Assembly: GCF_002006345.1 (NCBI RefSeq)
Contig: NZ_LZZM01000182.1
Location: 1-47,294 of the forward strand
Length of the DNA: 47,294 nt
Direction of reading: 5' to 3'
Origin: Clostridium puniceum
Lineage (GTDB): Bacteria; Bacillota; Clostridia; Clostridiales; Clostridiaceae
Shown here: piece after piece, positions 20,848 to 29,960 of the stretch
Layout: every line of letters starts with the position of its first letter
Position numbering within the stretch: position 1 is the first letter of the stretch
Notes under the pieces: model-generated
Seen by the model: the letters and a program-made list of their open reading frames with translations, nothing else
Told to the model about the DNA's origin: nothing
Database searches by the model: none
Translations under genes and position numbers: made by a program

Positions 20848-22920
20848 CTATTGTTTTAATATTTTTAGTCCATATTTATTTAAGCAAATTTCTTTACTTA
20901 CTTTTTCACCTGAAAGCATATCTACATATTCTTCTTTGCCAAGTGATACCGTCTTTTCTTCTTCAGTAAAATTCATTATGAATGTATATTTATTCTCTAA
21001 GTTACTACGCATTTGTGCTGTAACTCCTTGAGGTAATTTTCCATCTATAACACTCTTAATATCTAAATCTTTGACAATATTTAAATAAAAATCATTATTA
21101 AAATCTTCCCCTGTTCTTGCCGCTATATAATAAGATTTTCCTTTTCCACACTTATTTACAGTTACTGCTGGCATGTTAGCATAAAAATCATTTTTATACA
21201 CCGCAAGAACTTCTGCTGTTTCTACATGAATCAAGTCACAGTAATCTTTAACTTCATAAGTTCCTTTTAGGTTTTCTATATTATTAGAGGTAAATTCCAA
21301 ATAATTAGCTTCATTGTCATATAGTGAATCTGTTTCTTCTGTCCAAATTCCTGTCACTTCTCGAAGTGGTCCTGGGAATCCCCCTAAGAAGCAAAGGTCA
21401 TTTTCATCAACAATCCCACTAAAATAAGTAGTTACAAAATTTCCACCTTTTTTCACGAATTCAGTAATTCTCTCAGCTACATTTGGTCGAACCATATAAA
21501 GCATTGGTGCTACTACTAAATCATATTTTGAAATATCACAGTCCATATTAATTACATCTACTGATATTCCATTTTCCCAGAATACTTTATAAGCTTCCTG
21601 ACAGGTTTCTTCATATCTTTTTCTATATTTCTTTAAACCTTGCAGATCATCTAATGCCCATTTGTTTTCAACATCATATATTATTGCTACTTTTGACTCT
21701 GCAGTAGAACCTTGAATTTCCTGTAATTTATTTAAGGCTGATCCTACTTCTGATACTTCTTTAAATACTCTAGTATTTTCGTGACCACAATGGTCTACTA
21801 CAGCACCATGGAATTTTTCAGAAGCACCTCTTCCTTTTCTCCATTGGAAATATAAAACTGAATCAGCTCCATGAGCTAACCCTTGCATTGATGATAGGAA
21901 ATGCATTCCTGGACGTTTTAACTTATTAGTATCATGCCAGTTTACAAGGCTAGGTGTACTTTCCATAACTAAAAACGATTGTCCACCTTTTAGCGATCTA
22001 TATATATCATGTACAAAGCCTACATTAGCTGCTAAATCAGCAGTACCTTCAAAATCATTATGCCATGCAGGATAATTGTCCCAAGATGCTATATCTACTT
22101 CTTTAGCAAATTTCCAATAATCAAGGCCTGTAAATAATCCCATATGAGGATAATTCCCCATAAAATTAGCTGTTACAGGTACACTAGGTGTAATTTCTCT
22201 TATTGGTACTATTTCATTTTTATAGAAATCTATTGTTTGATCTGTAACAAATCTATTCCAATCAAGATTATGTCCATGAACATATACTTCACCTTTTTCA
22301 GATGGACTTTCTATTTGAGACCAGCTATTAAATTTATGACTCCAAAAGCCTGTCCACCATGCTTCATTTAATTTTTCTAAATCATTATCATATTTTTTCT
22401 TAAGATAATTTCTAAATGCATCTTGGCAAAGTTCACAGTGACATTCACCACCATATTCATTTGAAATATGCCACATTATTAATGATGGATGATTCTTATA
22501 TCTTTCTGCTAAAAGTTTATTTATTTCATAAGTCTTTTTTCTATATACTGGCGAAGTAAAACAATGATTATGTCTTTGCCCATGAAGATTTTTACTTCTA
22601 TCCTTATTTACTCTTAAAACTTCTGGATATTTTTCAGACATCCATGCTGGTCTTGCTCCACTCGGAGTAGCTAAAATTACATGAATATTATTTTCAGCCA
22701 TATCATCCATGATTTTATCTAACCATTCAAAGGTATAATTACCTTCCTCCGGTTCTATTGCACTCCATCCAAATATGTTTATCGAAACACAATTACAATT
22801 TGCTAGCTTTAAAAGACGAACATCTTCTTTTAAAACTTCTGGATACTTTAGCCATTGGTCTGGATTATAATCCCCTCCATGTAAAAGTTCCCTTACTTTA
22901 GTTGGAAATTCCTTATTCAT
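20848..22920 (-). CDS. Beta-galactosidase, glycoside hydrolase family 42
   Basis: A 690-residue cytoplasmic enzyme with GH42 barrel, trimerisation-like domain and short C-terminal beta domain. The acid/base Glu155 is in WHISNEYGG and the nucleophile Glu320 in FLVMESTPSLVNW. Cys120, Cys160, Cys162 and Cys165 (ECHCELC) match the structural zinc site of this family. GH42 enzymes act on short beta-galacto-oligosaccharides, often from galactan. The gene is last in a binding protein - permease - permease - enzyme operon resembling ganSPQA of Bacillus. An in-frame TTG at 22935 overlaps the GGAGG site, so ATG 22920 is taken as start. Transport and hydrolysis are therefore probably coupled. Confidence 0.95.
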   Translation of the reverse strand: MNKEFPTKVRELLHGGDYNPDQWLKYPEVLKEDVRLLKLANCNCVSINIFGWSAIEPEEGNYTFEWLDKIMDDMAENNIHVILATPSGARPAWMSEKYPEVLRVNKDRSKNLHGQRHNHCFTSPVYRKKTYEINKLLAERYKNHPSLIMWHISNEYGGECHCELCQDAFRNYLKKKYDNDLEKLNEAWWTGFWSHKFNSWSQIESPSEKGEVYVHGHNLDWNRFVTDQTIDFYKNEIVPIREITPSVPVTANFMGNYPHMGLFTGLDYWKFAKEVDIASWDNYPAWHNDFEGTADLAANVGFVHDIYRSLKGGQSFLVMESTPSLVNWHDTNKLKRPGMHFLSSMQGLAHGADSVLYFQWRKGRGASEKFHGAVVDHCGHENTRVFKEVSEVGSALNKLQEIQGSTAESKVAIIYDVENKWALDDLQGLKKYRKRYEETCQEAYKVFWENGISVDVINMDCDISKYDLVVAPMLYMVRPNVAERITEFVKKGGNFVTTYFSGIVDENDLCFLGGFPGPLREVTGIWTEETDSLYDNEANYLEFTSNNIENLKGTYEVKDYCDLIHVETAEVLAVYKNDFYANMPAVTVNKCGKGKSYYIAARTGEDFNNDFYLNIVKDLDIKSVIDGKLPQGVTAQMRSNLENKYTFIMNFTEEEKTVSLGKEEYVDMLSGEKVSKEICLNKYGLKILKQ

Positions 22921-22971
22921 AAGCTCTTCCTCCAATTTAAACCTTATATCTTTATTTAATCTATAACAATA

Positions 22972-23805
22972 TTATTTTATTGAACCAGTCATTCCTGCAA
23001 CAAAGTGCTTTTGCATTACAAAAAATACGAATGCAGTTGGTAAAGTCGTAATTACTATAGCCATCATAATTAATCCATAATCAGGTGAATAACTTGATGC
23101 TAGTTTTGAAATTATAAGTAGAACTGTTTTCTTTTCTGGTGATTGTAATGCAATTAATGGCCATAAATAAGCATTCCATGCACTCATAAATGTAATAATT
23201 GCTGCTGCTGCATAAGTTGTTTTCATAGTTGGGAAAAATATTTTTAAGAATATTCCTATTTCACCTAAACCATCAATTCTTGCTGCTTCTAAAATTTCCT
23301 TAGGAAATGCTTTTGTATTTTGTCTAAAGAAGAAAATTAAAAATGCAGTACAAACACTAGGCAAAACCACAACCCATAATGTATTTACTCCCATAAAACC
23401 TAATGGTGTACCTTTTATTGCTGAAAAGAATTTAAATAATGGGATCATTAATGCCGAAAATGGAATCATCATAGATAAAAGTAAAATTGAAAACACTCTG
23501 TCTCTAGCTTTTGTTCTAAATATTTCAAATCCATAGCCCGCTACAGATGATACAAGTAATGCAAGTACAGTAGTTATAATTGCGATTTTTGCTGAATTAC
23601 CTAATGAAGTAACAAACCCTAATTCAGGCTTTAATAGATTGTTAAAATTTTCCATAAAACTACTTCCTGGAAGTAACTTACCTTTTGTAACATCAATAGA
23701 TTTATTTGTGGCACTAATAACCATCCAAAAGAATGGGAATATTGAAACAAAAGATGCTAGACTTAAAAATATATATTTAATTGTTAGATTTAACTTATTA
23801 GTCAT
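22972..23805 (-). CDS. Sugar ABC transporter permease, MalG/GanQ type
   Basis: A 277-residue protein with six predicted membrane segments. The cytoplasmic EAA loop that contacts the ATPase reads EAARIDGLGEIGIFLKIFFP (~167-186). The C-terminus (HFVAGMTGSIK) is typical of MalG-like permeases. It pairs with the permease encoded upstream, whose stop overlaps this gene's start by 8 bases, and with the lipoprotein encoded at 24795-26105. No ATPase gene is present, as is usual for systems that share MsmX-type ATPases encoded elsewhere. GGAGG precedes ATG 23805. Confidence 0.93.
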   Translation of the reverse strand: MTNKLNLTIKYIFLSLASFVSIFPFFWMVISATNKSIDVTKGKLLPGSSFMENFNNLLKPELGFVTSLGNSAKIAIITTVLALLVSSVAGYGFEIFRTKARDRVFSILLLSMMIPFSALMIPLFKFFSAIKGTPLGFMGVNTLWVVVLPSVCTAFLIFFFRQNTKAFPKEILEAARIDGLGEIGIFLKIFFPTMKTTYAAAAIITFMSAWNAYLWPLIALQSPEKKTVLLIISKLASSYSPDYGLIMMAIVITTLPTAFVFFVMQKHFVAGMTGSIK

Positions 23806-24691
23806 TTTTGTCGCCTCCTATTTTAAATTGAATTATGGCTAATATTACTACCATAATAACAATAAGATAAGCTACTGCTGTTGCATACCCAAAATCTGGT
23901 GTGTATGTAAAGCATAAATCATATATATATTTTGAAATGGTAGTTGTCGCATTTGCAGGACCACCTTTTGTGATATTTGCAACTTCATCAAATAATTGTA
24001 GTGTACCAATTGTTGAAGTAATTGATGTAAATAAAATTATAGGTTTTAATAATGGTATTGTTATAGATGTAAATTTCTTAAATGGAGATGCGCCATCAAT
24101 ATCAGCAGCTTCATAAATTGAATAATCAATATTTTGTAATCCTGATAAATAGAATATCATATTATAGCCTGTCCATCTCCAAGTAATTGCTATAATTATT
24201 AATATTTTGGCCCAAAACGGATGTGTAACCCACTCAATTGGAACTGAAATCATATGAAGACTCATAAGTAATCTATTTACTAAACCATCTGATGCAAATA
24301 TACTCTTAATAATAACTGAATATCCAACTAAAGATGCTACACAAGGTAAAAAAATTGCCGTTCTAAAAAATCCACTAAATTTTAATTTTTTATCATTAAG
24401 AACTGAAGAAATAATAAGTGCTAAAATAATCATTATTGGAACTTGAACTATTAGATAAATAAAAGTGTTTCCAATTGCCTTAATCAAAGTTGCATCGGAG
24501 AACATTCTTATATAATTTTCTAAACCACTAAACTTTAAATTATTCCCTTTACCTGACTGTAGTGACATTATTAAAGATTGTATCATAGGATAAAATACAA
24601 ATAATCCTATTAAAAACGTACCTAATGACACAAAAATCCATCCCCATAAGTTTTCCTTGCTATTAATCCCCGCACGGTTTGTACGCTTCAT
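23798..24691 (-). CDS. Sugar ABC transporter permease, MalF/GanP type
   Basis: A 297-residue protein with six membrane segments and the EAA loop EAADIDGASPFKKFTSITIP (~187-206). It is the first permease of a carbohydrate importer of the CUT1 class. The N-terminus is cytoplasmic and basic (MKRTNRAGINSKENLWG). AAGGAG precedes ATG 24691. A strong stem-loop lies between it and the upstream binding-protein gene, which probably sets different mRNA levels. Its stop overlaps the next permease by 8 bases. Confidence 0.93.
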   Translation of the reverse strand: MKRTNRAGINSKENLWGWIFVSLGTFLIGLFVFYPMIQSLIMSLQSGKGNNLKFSGLENYIRMFSDATLIKAIGNTFIYLIVQVPIMIILALIISSVLNDKKLKFSGFFRTAIFLPCVASLVGYSVIIKSIFASDGLVNRLLMSLHMISVPIEWVTHPFWAKILIIIAITWRWTGYNMIFYLSGLQNIDYSIYEAADIDGASPFKKFTSITIPLLKPIILFTSITSTIGTLQLFDEVANITKGGPANATTTISKYIYDLCFTYTPDFGYATAVAYLIVIMVVILAIIQFKIGGDKND

Positions 24692-24710
24692 TTTGTCAAC
24701 TCCTTTAGGA

Positions 24711-24766
24711 TTATAAAGACTATTTGCTAAATATCTATTTAAAATTTTAACAAATAGTCTTTATAA
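24711..24766 (-). other. Perfect stem-loop between binding-protein and permease genes
   Basis: Arms 24711-24726 and 24751-24766 are perfectly complementary over 16 bp with a 24-base loop. On the minus strand TCCTAAAGGAG follows instead of a T run, so it looks like an mRNA-processing or stabilising hairpin rather than a full terminator. Such hairpins often keep binding-protein mRNA more abundant than permease mRNA. Confidence 0.75.
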
Positions 24767-24794
24767 AGTTCTATTTTTTATTATAGTTATTTTA

Positions 24795-26105
24795 CTATTT
24801 ACTTACTGCAGCTTCTGCTTGAGCTTGTGTTTTCTTAAGTGTAGCATCTACATCTGCTCCACCAACAATAGCTTGCATTCCTTCTGCCATAACATTTTCT
24901 AATTGATATGTGTAAAGACCATAATTTACAGCTGGAACTTTTGTAGTCCAGTCTGCCATATTTTTAAATACTTCTTGATCTCCATAGAATTTTATAGGTT
25001 TACTATAGTTTTCGCTTGTGCTTGCTGATTTTAATGTACTTACTAAACCAATTGCTGGTACTAAATCATTCATTAATTTATCATCTGATGCAAAAGTGCT
25101 AGCTAAGAAATCTGCTGCCAAGTCAGAATTGCCAACTTTGTCCAATACATACCAGCTACTACCACCACTATTAGATGAATTTACTGATTTTGCATTTGCA
25201 CCTAATCTTGGAATAGCTGCTACTGCCCATTTACCACTTTGATCTTCTGATTTTTGTATTGAAGAAGAAATCCAACAACCACTTGCTACAGTTGCTACAT
25301 CACCTTTTTGGAATGCTGCTAAGAATGAATCCCATCCAGAAACTTGCTTTGTAATACCTGCATCAACCATTTGTTTGTAGATGCTAATAGCTTGTTTTAA
25401 TGCTTCATTACCTTCAATATTTACTGTCTTACCATCTTCTTTTACATACCAAGAACCTGCTGATTGCATCATGATTCTAAGTTGATTTAAATCACTTGGA
25501 TCAATAGTAAGCATTGCTTTTCCAGTTTTATCTTTTACAGCTTTACCTATTTCAATATATTTTTCCCAAGTAAGGTTTTGCATATCTTCCTTTTTATATC
25601 CTGCTTGTTCAACTAAATCTGTTCTATAAAATAATGCTGCTACACCACTATCGAATGGTACTCCATAGAATTTACTTCCTTCTGACATAACATTTAATTT
25701 ATAATCTGCAAATTTAGTTTTATCTACTTTACTACTTAAATCTTTCATCTCGCCTGGATAAGATTGTAAATAGTTTTGAATTCTATAATCTTCTATTAAT
25801 ACAACATTAGGTAACCCATCATATGTACCTGATGAAAGACTTGTATTTAATTTTTGTACTACATCCTCTTGAGCCATACTTACTACATCAATCGTTACAT
25901 CTGGATGATCTTTTAAGTATTTTTCCTTAGCCATATTTGCAGCTTTAATATTAAAAGTATCATCCCAAGCCCAAATAGTAATTTTTTTGTCATCTTTACC
26001 TTTGCTTGTTGATGATGTATTGTTACTTGATGATGAACCACACGCCATTAAACTAACTGCCATCATACCAGTTACAACTACTGCCATAATTTTTTTAAGT
26101 TTCAT
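24795..26105 (-). CDS. Sugar-binding lipoprotein of an ABC transporter
   Basis: A 436-residue extracellular solute-binding protein of family 1. The signal peptide ends in the lipobox VSLMAC, with lipidated Cys22, then a Ser/Asn-rich linker. The mature part has the usual two-lobe pattern (KKITIWAWDDTFN, FYGVPFDSGVAALFYRTDL, FLAAFQKGDVATVASG). It should capture an oligosaccharide outside the membrane for the two permeases encoded downstream. Galacto-oligosaccharide as ligand is inferred from the GH42 enzyme in the same operon. It is the first gene of the operon, behind a candidate cre site, with GGGGG before ATG 26105. Confidence 0.94.
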   Translation of the reverse strand: MKLKKIMAVVVTGMMAVSLMACGSSSSNNTSSTSKGKDDKKITIWAWDDTFNIKAANMAKEKYLKDHPDVTIDVVSMAQEDVVQKLNTSLSSGTYDGLPNVVLIEDYRIQNYLQSYPGEMKDLSSKVDKTKFADYKLNVMSEGSKFYGVPFDSGVAALFYRTDLVEQAGYKKEDMQNLTWEKYIEIGKAVKDKTGKAMLTIDPSDLNQLRIMMQSAGSWYVKEDGKTVNIEGNEALKQAISIYKQMVDAGITKQVSGWDSFLAAFQKGDVATVASGCWISSSIQKSEDQSGKWAVAAIPRLGANAKSVNSSNSGGSSWYVLDKVGNSDLAADFLASTFASDDKLMNDLVPAIGLVSTLKSASTSENYSKPIKFYGDQEVFKNMADWTTKVPAVNYGLYTYQLENVMAEGMQAIVGGADVDATLKKTQAQAEAAVSK

Positions 26106-26175
26106 AAATTATTCCCCCTATAAAATTTAGTTTATACATTTGTAAAATTAATATATTTACCATGTATCTGTTTAC

Positions 26176-26208
26176 ATTATAACATCCGCATTCTTGTAAA
26201 CGTTATTA
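26176..26208 (-). promoter_or_regulatory. Candidate cre site and -10 box of the ABC/GH42 operon
   Basis: TGTAAACGTTATTA at 26195-26208 fits the catabolite-responsive element consensus TGWAANCGNTNWCA with one mismatch. On the minus strand TATAAT lies at 26176-26181, about 70 bases before the binding-protein start, with no good -35 box at 17 bp. That suits an activator-dependent promoter. CcpA binding at or just before the -10 would repress on glucose. Pattern evidence only. Confidence 0.5.
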
Positions 26209-26311
26209 TTATCTTGGTGTCAATTTGTAATAATTTTATTACTTATAAAAAACAATTAGAATTTTTTTTAGTTTTTTGTATTTTTTTTAGCTTTTATAAT
26301 AATCTGATTTA

Positions 26312-26346
26312 AAACTGTTTAAATGCCCCCTTCATTTAAACAGTTT
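26312..26346 (-). terminator. Hairpin after treC
   Basis: Perfect 14-bp arms AAACTGTTTAAATG (26312-26325) and CATTTAAACAGTTT (26333-26346), followed on the minus strand by TTTTAAATC when read through. It lies about 80 bases past the treC stop. The T run is short. The remaining 26106-26423 DNA holds only the binding-protein promoter. Confidence 0.6.
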
Positions 26347-26423
26347 CATTACTTTAACTGTCTACTTAAAGGGAGCATATTATTAATCAAGCATATACTT
26401 CTCAATTTCTTGAATCTATAATA

Positions 26424-28088
26424 TTAAGTTTCTATGTAATATACTATGGATTCAAATGGTCTCAACGTTAAGTTTTTATCTAAAACACTACTATCTTTAT
26501 AATTAGATATTAATATTTTATTTTTTGATTTGTTATTTAGATATTCATCTAGCAACTCCAATTTAACTTCTTTATTAAAGAAATTATTTAGTACAATTAA
26601 GGTTATGTTATCTAAATTTCTTACATATGATAATACATTCTCATGTTCTTCTAAAATAAATTTTATGTTTCCATTTGAAATTACTTCATAATCTTTTCTT
26701 AATTGTATTAACTTTTGATAATGATAAAAAATAGAATCTTTATTGTATAATGCTTTTTCAGCATTTATTCTTTTATATTCCTTACTAATAGGTATCCATG
26801 GTGTACCTTTTGTAAAGCCAGCATTTTCTTTATCATTCCATTGAACTGGAGTTCTAGAATTATCTCTGGATTTTTCTTTTAAAATCTCCAATATTTCTGC
26901 TTCTGCTTTTCCTTGCTCCATTAGGATATTATAGTAATTTATAGATTCTACATCTCTATACTTTTCTATAGTATCAAAATATGGATTTGTCATTCCAAAT
27001 TCTTCACCTTGAAAGATATATGGAGTTCCCCTCATCATATGAATTGTTGTTGCAAGCATTTTAGCACTTTCCTTTAAATACTCTTTATCCTCACCAAATC
27101 TAGATACTACTCTAGGCTGATCATGATTGCACCAAAACAAAGCATTCCACCCATTTCCATCTTGAATATCTTCTTGCCATACTTTAAATAATTCTTTTAA
27201 CTGTTTAAAATCAAAATCCATTACCGTCCATTTATTGCCTTTGTAGTAATCTACTTTTAAGTGATGAAAATTAAATACCATTGATAATTCTTTTTCTTTT
27301 GGATTAGAATATTGTATGCAATTTTCAACAGTGGTTGATGACATTTCACCAACAGTCATAATGTTCTTATACTTTCCATATGTGTTTTCATTAAGCTCTC
27401 TAATGTATTCATGAATCTTTGACCCATCTGTATAAAATCCTCTACCATCACCATCTAAGTCATCTTCAAAATTTTCAGGTTTTGATATTAAGTTTATAAC
27501 ATCAAACCTTAATCCTTTAACTCCTTTTTCTAACCAATAGTTAACTATATTATAAATTTCTTTTCTTACTTCTTTATTATCCCAATTTAAATCAGCTTGT
27601 GTTCTATCAAAAAGATGTAGATAATATTCATTAAACGCTTCTACATATTCCCAAGCATTCCCCCCAAATTTTGATTGCCAATTTGTAGGCGGTTCATTAT
27701 TTATTGATTCTTTAAATATATAAAAATCTTTATACTTGGTTTCTTCATTTAGTGCTCTTTTAAACCAATTATGCTCAGTTGATGTATGGTTAAGCACCAT
27801 ATCTAACATTATATAGATATTTCTTGCTTTAGCTTCTTTAACTAACTTTTTAAAATCTTCTAAAGTCCCAAAGCTTGGATCTATATTATAATAATCAGAA
27901 ATATCATACCCATTATCTACTTGTGGTGAAGGATAAAAGGGAGTAAGCCATATATAATCTATTCCTAAAGTTTTTAAATAATCTAGTTTTTCTATTACTC
28001 CATTTAAATCTCCAATTCCATCACCATTTGTATCATAAAATGATTTAGGATATATTTGATAGACAGTACTTTTCTTAAAATCCTTCAT
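26424..28088 (-). CDS. treC: Trehalose-6-phosphate hydrolase (GH13)
   Basis: A 554-residue cytoplasmic GH13 enzyme with a (beta/alpha)8 barrel. The conserved regions are visible: DMVLNHTS (~96-103), GLRFDVINL with nucleophile Asp196, VGEMSS with acid/base Glu248, and CNHDQPRVVS with Asp323. GH13 oligo-1,6-glucosidases share this form, so the substrate is inferred from the gene immediately upstream, a trehalose-type PTS permease 23 bases away. Together they would import trehalose as its 6-phosphate and split it to glucose and glucose-6-phosphate. AAAGGAT precedes ATG 28088. Confidence 0.9.
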   Translation of the reverse strand: MKDFKKSTVYQIYPKSFYDTNGDGIGDLNGVIEKLDYLKTLGIDYIWLTPFYPSPQVDNGYDISDYYNIDPSFGTLEDFKKLVKEAKARNIYIMLDMVLNHTSTEHNWFKRALNEETKYKDFYIFKESINNEPPTNWQSKFGGNAWEYVEAFNEYYLHLFDRTQADLNWDNKEVRKEIYNIVNYWLEKGVKGLRFDVINLISKPENFEDDLDGDGRGFYTDGSKIHEYIRELNENTYGKYKNIMTVGEMSSTTVENCIQYSNPKEKELSMVFNFHHLKVDYYKGNKWTVMDFDFKQLKELFKVWQEDIQDGNGWNALFWCNHDQPRVVSRFGEDKEYLKESAKMLATTIHMMRGTPYIFQGEEFGMTNPYFDTIEKYRDVESINYYNILMEQGKAEAEILEILKEKSRDNSRTPVQWNDKENAGFTKGTPWIPISKEYKRINAEKALYNKDSIFYHYQKLIQLRKDYEVISNGNIKFILEEHENVLSYVRNLDNITLIVLNNFFNKEVKLELLDEYLNNKSKNKILISNYKDSSVLDKNLTLRPFESIVYYIET

Positions 28089-28111
28089 AATGTTTTATCC
28101 TTTCATTCCTC

Positions 28112-29521
28112 CTATTTAATACCTTTTTTCTTCCCTACAATTACAGTAAGAACAAATGGTATAACTATAACTACAACCATACATACTGCAAACATAGCCA
28201 TAAATGCAGGCTTAATTGATAGTATGCCCGGAAGACCTCCAACACCAATTGAGTTTGCCATTACTCCACTGCCTACTGAAATTACCCCAGCAACTGCTGA
28301 GCCTGCCATTCCACAGAAAAACGGGAAGCTATATTTTAAATTAACACCAAACATGGCTGGTTCCGTTACTCCAAGATAAGCTGAAATGCACGCTGGTACA
28401 TTAATTTCTTGAGCTTCTTCATTTTTTCTTTGTAAATATATCATTGCGAGTACTGCTGAACCTTGCGCAATATTAGATAAAGCTATCATTGGCCAAAGTG
28501 ATGTTCCATTAAATTGTGCCATTAATTGAAGGTCTATTGCATTTGTCATATGGTGAAGTCCTGTAATAACTAGTGGTGCATATAAGAATCCAAAAATTGC
28601 TGCAAAAACTGCTCCAAGTGATGATGTAAGTCCTCCATATACTGCCTTTGAAATTACTGAACCAATTGCCCAACCTATAGGTCCTATTACAATATGTGCT
28701 ACCAAAACAGCTGGTACTAGTGCAAAGAATGGTACAACTATCATTGATATTGAAGATGGACTTATCTTTCTTGCGCCTCTTTCAAGGAATACTAATGTAA
28801 ACCCTGCCATTATTGCTGGTATAACTTGAGCTTGATATCCTATCATTTTTATTTGTGAAAATCCAAAATCCCAAAAAGGAATTTTATCTGCACCTGCTAC
28901 GGCATAAGCGTTTAAAAGCTGTGGTGAAACTAATGTAATACCTAATACTATACCAAGAATTTGTGTTGTCCCCATTTTCTTTGTTATTGACCATGTTATT
29001 CCTACAGGTAAGAAGTGGAATATTGCCTCTCCAATTAACCATAAAAAACTATTTGTCCCAGCCCAGAATTGAGAAACTTCAACTAGGGATTTTGTTCCAC
29101 CTTCTAACAACTTCATGTCTCCAATAATATTTCTAAACCCTAAAATTAATCCCCCAACAATGATAGCCGGAATAAGTGGAGAGAATATTTCTGCTATATT
29201 AGCCATAAGCTTTTGCATAAAAGTCATATTGTTCTTAGCTACATCTTTTACTTCATCTTTGCTTACACCATCTAAGCCTGAAATTTTTATAAAATCATTG
29301 TAAAAATCTGATACTTCGTTTCCGATAACAACTTGGAATTGACCAGCTTGTGTAAATGTGCCCTTAACACTTTTTAATTTTTCAATTTCATTCTTCTCAG
29401 CCTTGCTTGGATCATTTAATACAAATCTCATTCTAGTAACGCAATGCGTAACAGCCGATATATTTTCACGCCCGCCAACGTACTTTAATAGTTCCTTTGC
29501 ATCATTTTCAAATTTACCCAT
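28112..29521 (-). CDS. treB: PTS trehalose transporter, EIIBC
   Basis: A 469-residue protein. The N-terminal EIIB domain has the phosphorylatable Cys27 in THCVTRMRF. The EIIC domain (from ~105) has about ten membrane segments and the conserved region VITGLHHMTNAIDLQL. It closely resembles Bacillus TreP by eye, for example GQFQVVIGNEVS, LGIVLG, SNIAQGSAVLAM and SAYLGVTEPAMFGVNL. It should import and phosphorylate trehalose, with a glucose-type EIIA supplied from elsewhere since none is fused. AGGAGG precedes ATG 29521. The transcript probably begins ~290 bases upstream and includes a large structured element. The regulator gene treR is divergent. Confidence 0.92.
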   Translation of the reverse strand: MGKFENDAKELLKYVGGRENISAVTHCVTRMRFVLNDPSKAEKNEIEKLKSVKGTFTQAGQFQVVIGNEVSDFYNDFIKISGLDGVSKDEVKDVAKNNMTFMQKLMANIAEIFSPLIPAIIVGGLILGFRNIIGDMKLLEGGTKSLVEVSQFWAGTNSFLWLIGEAIFHFLPVGITWSITKKMGTTQILGIVLGITLVSPQLLNAYAVAGADKIPFWDFGFSQIKMIGYQAQVIPAIMAGFTLVFLERGARKISPSSISMIVVPFFALVPAVLVAHIVIGPIGWAIGSVISKAVYGGLTSSLGAVFAAIFGFLYAPLVITGLHHMTNAIDLQLMAQFNGTSLWPMIALSNIAQGSAVLAMIYLQRKNEEAQEINVPACISAYLGVTEPAMFGVNLKYSFPFFCGMAGSAVAGVISVGSGVMANSIGVGGLPGILSIKPAFMAMFAVCMVVVIVIPFVLTVIVGKKKGIK

Positions 29522-29547
29522 TAATAAAACCTCCTGAATTTTATCTT

Positions 29548-29708
29548 AGGCACATGAAAGAAAATAACAATTCCAAATTTGCCATGAATATTTTTCATCA
29601 ATCAAGGAAGCAGATTACCCTCATAGCGGGTCTATTATGGCAATCTGCTAACGCAGTATGATGGAAAATATACTGGCGGATTGACTTGTTATTTTTTTGA
29701 TAGTGCCT
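29548..29708. repeat. Structured palindromic element in the treB leader, MITE-like
   Basis: A 161-base element with nested complementary arms: AGGCAC/GTGCCT at the ends (29548-29553, 29703-29708); AAATAACAA/TTGTTATTT (29562-29570, 29686-29694); a 13-bp pairing ATATTTTTCATCA/TGATGGAAAATAT (29588-29600, 29659-29671) with one wobble; AGCAGATTACC/GGCAATCTGCT (29609-29619, 29639-29649); and an apical ATAG/CTAT hairpin. The outer 23 bases at both ends are near-perfect inverted repeats. This resembles a miniature inverted-repeat element or a long structured RNA. It ends 27 bases before the treB start codon, so it would lie in the mRNA leader. Confidence 0.7.
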
Positions 29709-29823
29709 TAATACTTTGATGAATAATTTCTTAGATTATGATACAGATCTGTTTTAATTATTAATTTAATAATGCTTTTTACTTAATTTTGAATAAATTT
29801 CACATTTAAATGTTTACATAATT

Positions 29824-29852
29824 ATCTTAATTTATTTTGAACATATAGTCAA
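29824..29852 (-). promoter_or_regulatory. Candidate treB promoter
   Basis: On the minus strand TTGACT (29847-29852) and TAAGAT (29824-29829) are 17 bases apart. Transcription would start near 29815, giving a leader of about 290 bases. Confidence 0.5.
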
Positions 29853-29865
29853 TACTTTTATTAAC

Positions 29866-29881
29866 ATTTGTTTAAACAAAT
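29866..29881. promoter_or_regulatory. Palindrome ATTTGTTTAAACAAAT, candidate TreR operator 1
   Basis: A perfect 16-bp palindrome centred on GTTTAAAC, just upstream of the candidate treB -35 box in the treB-treR divergent region. Confidence 0.6.
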
Positions 29882-29938
29882 TTTAATAAAAGTGCATAAA
29901 CCCATTAAAATCAATACATTTAAATTAAATATACATTG

Positions 29939-29960
29939 CAAATATGTTTAAACATATTTG
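29939..29960. promoter_or_regulatory. 22-bp palindrome with GTTTAAAC core, candidate TreR operator 2
   Basis: A perfect palindrome (CAAATATGTTT and its complement). Its centre is 76 bp from that of operator 1, with the same GTTTAAAC core. A TATAAT follows at 29961-29966 on the plus strand, so it could control treR itself. The rest of 29961-30245 is AT-rich and shows no gene. Confidence 0.6.

Noticed and set aside
24711..24766. True terminator ending the binding-protein transcript
   Set aside because: The stem is strong but no T run follows in the minus-strand RNA.
29805..29820. Possible cre site (TGTAAACATTTAAA) near the treB promoter
   Set aside because: It lacks the central CG and the final CA of the consensus.
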